From CAIWXH01 sp964555675 (GTDB taxonomy: Bacteria; Chloroflexota; Chloroflexia; Chloroflexales; Chloroflexaceae), in assembly GCA_964555675.1 (NCBI GenBank), contig CAZKTU010000110.1:1-19817 (forward strand): DNA of 19,817 nt, read 5' to 3'. The notes beneath the pieces are model-generated. The model had not been told where the DNA came from. It worked only from the letters and a program-made list of their open reading frames with translations, and searched no databases. Of this stretch, positions 14,487 through 19,817 are shown in pieces. Each line of letters starts with the position of its first letter. Position 1 is the first letter of the stretch. The translations under genes were made by a program, and so were the position numbers.

Positions 14487-15047
14487 TTAGCTGAGCTCGT
14501 GCAGGACTCGGCGCAACTGCTCGAGGCAGCGGGCCCGCGTGGGGCCGATACTGCCCAGTGGGAGGCCGAGGCGGGTGGCGACCTCGGCGTAGCCCGGCTC
14601 GCCGTCTTCAAAATAGAGGGCGATCAGCAGGGTTCGGCAGCGCTCGCTTAGGCGGCCCAGACCCGAGTGCAGCCACTCTACGAGCTCCCAGCGCTCGAGG
14701 GGCGTCTCGGCGTCGCGATCAATCAGGGCCGCGGCTGCGTCCAGGGCCTCCAGGTCGTCGGGGCTCTGGCGGCGTTGGAGTTGCAGCACTCGCCAGGTGT
14801 GTCGGCGCGCTACTGTGGCCAGCCAGGGCCCTAGCCGGCTGTCGGGCGCCAGACTGTCGAGGGACTGGATCAGAGCGGTGAAGGTGAGCTGTGTAATATC
14901 GGCAGCCTCTTCACGCGATAGCCCATAGCTCAGCGGAATCGAAAAGACCAGGCGCTCATAGGCCTTGAGCAGCTGCTCCCAGGCCTCGGGGTCGCCCTTG
15001 CGACAATGGGTGATAAGCTCCTGGTCTGTCGGAGGAGTAGGTGTCAT
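14487..15047 (-). CDS. ECF-type RNA polymerase sigma factor
   Basis: The 186-aa product has the two-domain form of group 4 sigma factors. Region 2 lies at about 10-90 (DPEAWEQLLKAYERLVFSIP, EEAADITQLTFTALIQSLDS, LGPWLATVARRHTWRVL). After an acidic linker, region 4 lies at about 125-183 (LGRLSERCRTLLIALYFEDG, YAEVATRLGLPLGSIGPTRARCLEQLRRVL), carrying the helix-turn-helix that reads -35 elements. It directs RNA polymerase to a small regulon, presumably including its own cluster. ATG at 15045-15047 is chosen; a TTG one codon earlier is possible, and neither has a strong Shine-Dalgarno. A TATAAT at 15117-15122 precedes it. It heads the cluster that includes the anti-sigma-like, CHAT and subtilase genes. 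Confidence 0.93.
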   Translation of the reverse strand: MTPTPPTDQELITHCRKGDPEAWEQLLKAYERLVFSIPLSYGLSREEAADITQLTFTALIQSLDSLAPDSRLGPWLATVARRHTWRVLQLQRRQSPDDLEALDAAAALIDRDAETPLERWELVEWLHSGLGRLSERCRTLLIALYFEDGEPGYAEVATRLGLPLGSIGPTRARCLEQLRRVLHELS

Positions 15048-15116
15048 CAAGAGTACCGCCTGAGGATGAGTTCAGGGCGGTCGATGGATGGCGCGTGGGC
15101 CCGGGCCGATGTCAGG

Positions 15117-15122
15117 ATTATA
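15117..15122 (-). promoter_or_regulatory. -10 element upstream of the sigma gene
   Basis: On the minus strand TATAAT (15117-15122) lies 70 bp before the sigma factor ATG. The -35 position at 17-bp spacing reads ACGGTG, unlike consensus, so the promoter may need an activator or another sigma factor. Confidence 0.4.
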
Positions 15123-15163
15123 CTAGATCTAAACTCCTGCACCGTCTGACCATAGTGTATGCT

Positions 15164-16234
15164 TTATTCCTCCTCTAGTTCGATGCGCGCATTGGCGACG
15201 CTATTCGACTCTACATAACGGCTGGGCATGGCCAGGCTGCTCCAGCCGCCCGCATCGCGCAGCGCGAAGGGGTCGCTCTTGCCTCTGGCCGCCCTGGTCG
15301 CCCAGGTGTGGCGCAGGTCGTGGGGCGAGAGGCTTGCGACGCCGATACGCTCGCCGAGGATGGCCACCCGCTCGCGGATGGCTCGTACGGACATAACGCC
15401 CCAGAGCTCGCCGTTCTTCCGCGAGCCGCGCAGAAGCGGGCCCGAGGCGGGTGCGTCGCCGGCGAAGTAGGCCTGCGCGGCCGCCAGAGCGTCGGCGCTG
15501 AGCTGGTGGGTCTGGCTGGTGTGTACTTTTTCGCGGTAGAAGCTCAGGCTGCCGCGGGCGAGGTCGATCGCCCCCACCTGCAGACCCGCCAGCTCGCCCA
15601 CCCGCAGCCCGAGATCGGCCAGCAGGCAGATCAGCAGGGTGTCGCGACGGCCCTGAGGGGTGTCGGGCTGGGTCTTGAGGGCGCGCACCTGGGCCGGCGT
15701 CAGGACATTGGCCGCGGCCTTCTTGGCGCCCACACGGGTCGGCGTGTCGCCCCGCTGGCGCTGAGCGTCGATCGAGCGGGCCTGGCGGCCGCTGTAGCCC
15801 CGCACGGTGCGGATCAGGGCCATGGCCTCGGTGGGGATGACCCCGGCGCCGTGGGCGAGGCCGCAGTAGCGGCGCACGGTCGCCAGGCGCACATTGATCG
15901 AGCCGATGGCGTAGCCCTGGGCGAGTTGCCAGCGCAGAAAGGCCGTGACCAGGCCGTGGGTCACGTTGCCCCACGTTTCCGGGTAGCGGGGGAGGCGCGA
16001 TCCGAGGGCCGTGACCGACTCGGCCGGGATGGCCTTGACGTCGGCGAGGAAGTGGGCGAAGAGGGCTAGATCGGCCTCCTGGCGGCGCAGGGTGTCCGGG
16101 TCGAGGCGGCTGCGGTAGTCGTCGAAGGTTGCGCCCGCCGCCTGCACGTCGGCGGCGGCGGCGGCGCGCGGGTCGATCGCGGGGATGGCCGCGAGGGCGG
16201 AGGATGAGGGCGTGTTGTCGTTTATGTCAACCAT
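15164..16234 (-). CDS. Tyrosine recombinase (integrase)
   Basis: The 356-aa product cuts and joins DNA by a phosphotyrosine intermediate. The N-terminal core-binding (SAM-like) domain spans about 35-150. The catalytic domain spans about 178-350 with Arg211 (LGLRVGELAGL), Lys236 (YREK), His305 and Arg308 (HDLRHTW), Trp331 (GGWSS, at the His/Trp position) and nucleophile Tyr340 (SRYVES). The set is complete. The length and a basic insertion between the domains (150-172) suit an accessory recombinase better than the roughly 300-aa XerC/XerD. No phage or transposon genes lie beside it and I see no att repeats, so it is a solo recombinase here. The start at 16232-16234 has AGGCG upstream. A strong promoter with an overlapping inverted repeat precedes it. 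Confidence 0.94.
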   Translation of the reverse strand: MVDINDNTPSSSALAAIPAIDPRAAAAADVQAAGATFDDYRSRLDPDTLRRQEADLALFAHFLADVKAIPAESVTALGSRLPRYPETWGNVTHGLVTAFLRWQLAQGYAIGSINVRLATVRRYCGLAHGAGVIPTEAMALIRTVRGYSGRQARSIDAQRQRGDTPTRVGAKKAAANVLTPAQVRALKTQPDTPQGRRDTLLICLLADLGLRVGELAGLQVGAIDLARGSLSFYREKVHTSQTHQLSADALAAAQAYFAGDAPASGPLLRGSRKNGELWGVMSVRAIRERVAILGERIGVASLSPHDLRHTWATRAARGKSDPFALRDAGGWSSLAMPSRYVESNSVANARIELEEE

Positions 16235-16258
16235 TTTTCGCCTATTTTGCTATAAGTT

Positions 16259-16279
16259 CCGATTACTCTTACTAATCGG
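16259..16279. promoter_or_regulatory. Inverted repeat at the integrase start point, likely operator
   Basis: CCGATTA and TAATCGG form a perfect 7-bp inverted repeat around a 7-nt centre. It covers the predicted start point (about 16278) of the integrase promoter, the usual place for a repressor site. The bound protein is unknown; the integrase itself or an unlinked repressor are options. Confidence 0.5.
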
Positions 16280-16284
16280 TAGTT

Positions 16285-16313
16285 ATTATACCCCCGCGCG
16301 CCCCGCCCGTCAA
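16285..16313 (-). promoter_or_regulatory. Promoter of the integrase gene
   Basis: On the minus strand TTGACG (16308-16313), a 17-bp spacer and a consensus TATAAT (16285-16290). The start point near 16278 gives a leader of about 44 nt. It is one of the strongest promoter matches in the window. Confidence 0.8.
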
Positions 16314-16424
16314 GAGCCGTTCACGCCGCGCATGTCAAAGCTTCACCGGCGACGCCTTCGTCTTCGGCTCTCCTTGTGGTACCATTAGTAGTAGGACCTC
16401 CCTCTCCGCAAGCGCTGTATCCCT

Positions 16425-19169
16425 ATGAGCCGTCAGAGCCCCCTCTGCCTGCCGGCAATCTGCCCCCTCGCCCCTGGCGCACGTTCATCAGAACTTGCGT
16501 TCGCCTTCTCGCGCTGGACGCACCGCTACATGGCCTTCGCCGCCCCCGCGCCGGGCCCGCCGTCCGGCCAGGGCCTCCTCGACGCGCTCCTCGCCGACAT
16601 GCCGCCCCCCGAGCCGCCGTCCGACGGCCTGATTGGGCGCCGCACGGCCAGATTCCGCCGGGGCGTCGACAAGGCGGCCGCCGAGCACCTTGAGCGCGCA
16701 CTCCACTGCGTCGCCGTCGCCACGCGGGCCGATCCCTACGATACGCCGCTCCCGCTGCTCTACGCGGGCGAGGCCGGGCTGCTCTGGACGGCCCTGGAGC
16801 GGGCAGAGAGCGCGATCGAGCGGGCCGGCTTCGAGCTCGCGACGCTCTCGGACGAAGCGCGCCGGCTGCGCGGCAGATTATTGGCAGACCTGCGCTGGCT
16901 GCTTTTCAGCGGCGGCTCGTTCCATCGTCTCTATGTGACCGAGCTTCTGCTGGCAGAGGCCGGGCAACGACTCGACGAGTCCGAGCGCTCGCTCGAGACC
17001 CTCGAGACGATGCCCCTGCGCGTGGCCGGCGACCTCCAGCAGCTCAACGCCCTGCTCGGCGAGCATGAGCGCGCGGCCGCCGGGCTGATCGGGCTCCAGG
17101 TCGGCGGGGGCGAGCTCGACCGAGAACTGGCCCTGGCGCGCCGAGCCCGCCTGATGATCGAGGCGTTGCCGCCGCCCCTCAGCGGCGACCGCGAGGCGGC
17201 CCTGCGCCTCTCTCCGCGCCTGGTGGCGGCCGCCGCGGCGGCGATCGGCGAGACGATGCGCAGCCTCGCCGTGGGCCTCGACGGTCTGCGCAGACGCCGA
17301 GAGGAGCTCAGGACACTCGACGCCCTGCGCAACGAGGTCGTACGCCTGGTGCGGACCACCGAGCAAGGCCGCGCCGAGTTGCAACGGCTGCGGCGCGCGC
17401 CGGTGCTAACGATGCTCTCGCAGCAGCAGGGGCGCGCCGCGGCCCTGGTCGGGCGGCGCAAGCATCTCGATCTGGCCGAGCTTGGGCCGATGACCAGCGA
17501 GCTGAAGGCCGCGATGCGCTACTTCCTCGGCATTCAGCAGCAGCTCGAGGAGGCGACCCAGGCGACGCGCCAGCTACTCGACGCCGCGCCGCTCCTGCAG
17601 ACGGAAGTCGGCGCTCTCGAGCGTCTGCTGCGCCAGGGCGAGGCCGGCAGCTTCCCGCTCACCTGGGGCGTCTCGGCCCGCCGGCTCGCCGAACTAAGCA
17701 GGGCCGTGGCGGCCCTCGCCCAGCTACCGCCCCTCGAGAAGCCGACCCTGGCCTCGGCCGAGCTCAGGCGTGCCCAGGAGCTCGACGGCGAGCTGAAGCG
17801 GCTCCGGGCGGCGATTGCACTGGTGATGCAGCAGCGCGAACTCCTGCGCCGGCAGCGCCTCGACGCGCTGTTTCGGCGCACCGCGCCGTGGGTGGCCGAG
17901 ATGCAGGCCCTCAGGCAAGAGGTGGAGCGCTACGGCCCGCCGAACTGGCCCACTGGGCTGACGTCGCCGCGGCTCGACCAGGCGGCGCGCCGGATCGCCG
18001 AGCGGGCGGCCGCCCTCCCCCAGCCCGATGTCCCCCTCGCCGAAGAGCAGGTCGCCAGGGCAGCGGACGAGCTGAGCCGGTTGATCGCCGATGTGGAGGC
18101 TTTCGACGAGCGAGTGGCGACTCTCCGCCAACAGCTGCGCGAGCTCGACGCCCAGGCCCTCGGGGCGGCGCGTCGGCTCGACCAGGTCGAGGCTTTGCTC
18201 AACAGGGTTCTGGCGACTGCGCCGGAGCAGCAGGCTCTGCGCGAGCATCACGCCCGGGTCGTCGAGCTCCAGCGTCGGCTGCGGCCCCCGATCAGGGCCA
18301 GGCTGAGCGACCTGGCGCAGCTGGCCGGCGTGCTCGAGTTGCAGAGCACCCAGAGTAGCCAGGACTTCGCGGAGTTGCTGCGGACGGGATATACCGGCGG
18401 CCTGCAGCATATCGAGCGGCTGATTCGCTCGATCCAGGGGCGGGCGGCGCTCCACCAGGACAGCCAGCTGCTCGACCAGCTCGCGCGCACGCGAGCCCTG
18501 CAGCTCCGCCCCTTCCCTGCGCGGCCGGCCGAGAGCTTCGCTCAGGCGGTCGCCGATATCGAGCTTCTGACGCCGCTGATGGCGGAGGCCCGCATGCTCA
18601 GCGAGGGGCTGGGCAATCTCGAGTCCCGTGTGCAACGCCACTGGTCGGCCGTGGGCGCGGCCGCGCAGCGCGCCCAGGACGGCTTGCGGCGCACGGCCCT
18701 GCTCGCCGCAGACTGGCCCATGGTCGAGGTGAACCTGGCGCGGGCAGAGCAGCAACTCCAGCGCGCGGGGCAGCTCTCGGCCCAGATCGCGGCCTGCGCG
18801 ACGATGCGAGCCTTCGAGGGGCAGGTGCGGCGGACCATCGAGGCGTACCAGCGCTGCTGGGAGCTGATCGAGGCCGAGGAGGACCAGGTCGTGGGGCGCC
18901 GCCAACGCCTGCTGGCCGTCGAGCAGCAGCTGCTACGCTGGCGCGAGGAGCGGCTAGCTCGCTGCGAGCACCCGTCCGTCCAGCCCGAGCAGGCCCGCAG
19001 GGCGCGGGAGTATGCCCAGCGGCTCGGCGAGCGGCTGAGCCGGCTGCGCGAGCGTCACAGCTTCCGAAGCCAGGAGCTCAACCCGCGCTTCGTCGAGCGC
19101 GAACTGGCCACCATGTGGCGGCTGATGCAGCAGGAGGAGCGAGAGCGGGAGCTCCCCCCGCTTCCGTAA
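16425..19169 (+). CDS. Large helical/coiled-coil protein, function unknown
   Basis: I do not recognise this 914-aa protein. After a short N-terminus and a Pro-rich stretch (about 40-66) it is nearly all predicted alpha-helix, rich in Ala, Leu, Arg, Glu and Gln. Heptad-like runs (such as QQLEEATQATRQLLDAAPLL, LRQQLRELDAQALGAARRLD and RRQRLLAVEQQLLRWREERL) suggest long coiled coils or spectrin-like bundles. It has no P-loop, membrane segment or signal peptide, so a cytosolic structural or scaffold role is possible. Isolated aromatics (WLLFSGGSFHRLY) mark one distinct segment near 160. The start is uncertain: ATG at 16425 or at 16530, neither with a clear ribosome site; the first 35 residues look less protein-like. 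It is divergent from the integrase. No domain ties it to a known system. Confidence 0.8.
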   Translation: MSRQSPLCLPAICPLAPGARSSELAFAFSRWTHRYMAFAAPAPGPPSGQGLLDALLADMPPPEPPSDGLIGRRTARFRRGVDKAAAEHLERALHCVAVATRADPYDTPLPLLYAGEAGLLWTALERAESAIERAGFELATLSDEARRLRGRLLADLRWLLFSGGSFHRLYVTELLLAEAGQRLDESERSLETLETMPLRVAGDLQQLNALLGEHERAAAGLIGLQVGGGELDRELALARRARLMIEALPPPLSGDREAALRLSPRLVAAAAAAIGETMRSLAVGLDGLRRRREELRTLDALRNEVVRLVRTTEQGRAELQRLRRAPVLTMLSQQQGRAAALVGRRKHLDLAELGPMTSELKAAMRYFLGIQQQLEEATQATRQLLDAAPLLQTEVGALERLLRQGEAGSFPLTWGVSARRLAELSRAVAALAQLPPLEKPTLASAELRRAQELDGELKRLRAAIALVMQQRELLRRQRLDALFRRTAPWVAEMQALRQEVERYGPPNWPTGLTSPRLDQAARRIAERAAALPQPDVPLAEEQVARAADELSRLIADVEAFDERVATLRQQLRELDAQALGAARRLDQVEALLNRVLATAPEQQALREHHARVVELQRRLRPPIRARLSDLAQLAGVLELQSTQSSQDFAELLRTGYTGGLQHIERLIRSIQGRAALHQDSQLLDQLARTRALQLRPFPARPAESFAQAVADIELLTPLMAEARMLSEGLGNLESRVQRHWSAVGAAAQRAQDGLRRTALLAADWPMVEVNLARAEQQLQRAGQLSAQIAACATMRAFEGQVRRTIEAYQRCWELIEAEEDQVVGRRQRLLAVEQQLLRWREERLARCEHPSVQPEQARRAREYAQRLGERLSRLRERHSFRSQELNPRFVERELATMWRLMQQEERERELPPLP

Positions 19170-19225
19170 GAATCGCCGTCGTTGACTACAAAGCCAGCCT
19201 GCGCGGTTCGAGAGACCAGGCAGGA

Positions 19226-19234
19226 TGCTATAAT
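19226..19234 (+). promoter_or_regulatory. Extended -10 promoter of the ABC gene, leaderless
   Basis: TGC followed by a consensus TATAAT (19229-19234) ends 9 bp before the ATG at 19244. The expected start point is about 19241, so the mRNA would have almost no leader. This agrees with the lack of a ribosome binding site. No good -35 is present, which an extended -10 can offset. Confidence 0.7.
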
Positions 19235-19243
19235 TATGGCTCT

Positions 19244-19817
19244 ATGTCTACACACCCAGCCATTGAAACAGAGGGCCTCACCAAGCGCTACGGTGCGCGG
19301 ATCGCCGTGGACGGGCTGAGCCTCTGCGTGGCCCAGGGGGAAATCTTCGGCTTCCTGGGGCCGAACGGGGCGGGGAAGACGACGACGATCGCCATGCTGC
19401 TCGGACTGGTGCGGCCCACGAGCGGGAGTGTACACGTGCTCGGCCACGATGTCCTGCGCGCGCCCGCCGCGGCCCTGGCGCGGGTCGGGGCGATGATCGA
19501 GGCCCCGGCCTTCTACCCGTATCTCTCGGCTTATGACAACCTGCGCGTACTCTGCCGGGCGGGCGGGCTGAGCGAGGAGCGCATCGGCGAGGCCCTCGAT
19601 ACCGTCGAGCTGGGGGCGCGGGCGCGGGACAGGGTGCGGGCCTACTCGCAGGGCATGAAGCAGCGTCTGGCGATCGCGGCGGCGCTGCTGCCCGACCCCG
19701 CGCTGATTATCCTCGACGAGCCGACCAATGGGCTCGACCCGGCGGGCACAGCCGAGGTGCGGGCCCTGATCCGCGGGCTGGCGGCGGGCGGACGGACAAT
19801 CTTCCTCTGCAGCCATA
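19244..19817 (+). CDS. ABC transporter ATP-binding protein (partial, C-terminus off window)
   Basis: The 191 codons visible encode the ATPase subunit of an ABC exporter of the CcmA/DRA/BcrA type (ABC-2 family), which powers a membrane permease probably encoded next. In order: ETEGLTKRYG (A-loop Tyr), Walker A GPNGAGKTT, Q-loop replaced by an Ile-Glu variant (MIEAPAFYPYLSAYDNL), signature YSQGMKQR, Walker B LIILDEP with the catalytic Glu, D-loop NGLD, and a switch His in FLCSH at the window edge. The MIEAPAFYP form is typical of bacitracin-type and related ABC-2 ATPases, so antibiotic, peptide or lipid export is plausible but unproven. The start at 19244 gives the standard MSTHPAIETEGL beginning. 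There is no Shine-Dalgarno, and the promoter -10 ends 9 bp upstream. Confidence 0.95.
   Translation, partial: MSTHPAIETEGLTKRYGARIAVDGLSLCVAQGEIFGFLGPNGAGKTTTIAMLLGLVRPTSGSVHVLGHDVLRAPAAALARVGAMIEAPAFYPYLSAYDNLRVLCRAGGLSEERIGEALDTVELGARARDRVRAYSQGMKQRLAIAAALLPDPALIILDEPTNGLDPAGTAEVRALIRGLAAGGRTIFLCSH

Noticed and set aside
17724..18905. Minus-strand open frame opposite the helical protein
   Set aside because: It is the antisense shadow of the heptad-rich gene, with the compositional bias expected of it.
19055..19816. Minus-strand open frame opposite the ABC ATPase
   Set aside because: The plus strand encodes all ABC motifs in order; the minus frame has no features.

Overview
The window reads as chromosomal DNA of a high-GC bacterium, most likely a Chloroflexota (Chloroflexia/Roseiflexus-like) member. 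That placement is inferred from gene content: a PknB-type kinase carrying a long TPR tail, a nucleotidyltransferase fused to a phosphohexomutase-like domain, an ECF sigma/CHAT-TPR cluster, a tRNA with encoded CCA, and GC-rich hairpin repeats between genes. No rRNA or other strong taxonomic marker is present. No IS element, CRISPR array or plasmid/phage module is seen apart from one tyrosine recombinase.

Layout. 1-387 holds no gene, only a chain of GC-rich inverted repeats. On the minus strand follow an 82-aa orphan protein with its own promoter, structured leader and terminator (388-636), thiol peroxidase Tpx (855-1367), an adenylate kinase with a degenerate LID (1450-2130) and a membrane Ser/Thr kinase with a TPR tail (2211-4811). 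Then, still minus, come a lipoprotein (5022-5456), a lamin-tail-domain protein (5580-6320) and a ManC-like guanylyltransferase/degenerate phosphomannomutase fusion (6393-8891). A plus-strand tRNA-Leu(UAG) (9046-9130) faces away from the last of these across back-to-back promoters.

The most system-like region is the minus-strand cluster 9195-15047. In transcription order it encodes an ECF-type sigma factor, a probable soluble anti-sigma/carboxypeptidase-regulatory-like protein, a 957-aa TPR-CHAT caspase-like protease with an intact His/Cys dyad, and a secreted subtilisin-like protease with a Pro/Thr repeat tail. I read it as a candidate regulated proteolysis or stress/conflict module. A tyrosine recombinase (15164-16234) with its own promoter overlapping an inverted-repeat operator sits just upstream.

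To the right, on the plus strand, lie an unrecognised 914-aa helical protein (16425-19169) and the start of an ABC transporter ATPase (19244 to the window edge) that appears to be transcribed as a leaderless mRNA. Several promoters share an extended -10 of the form TGCTATA(C/A)T.
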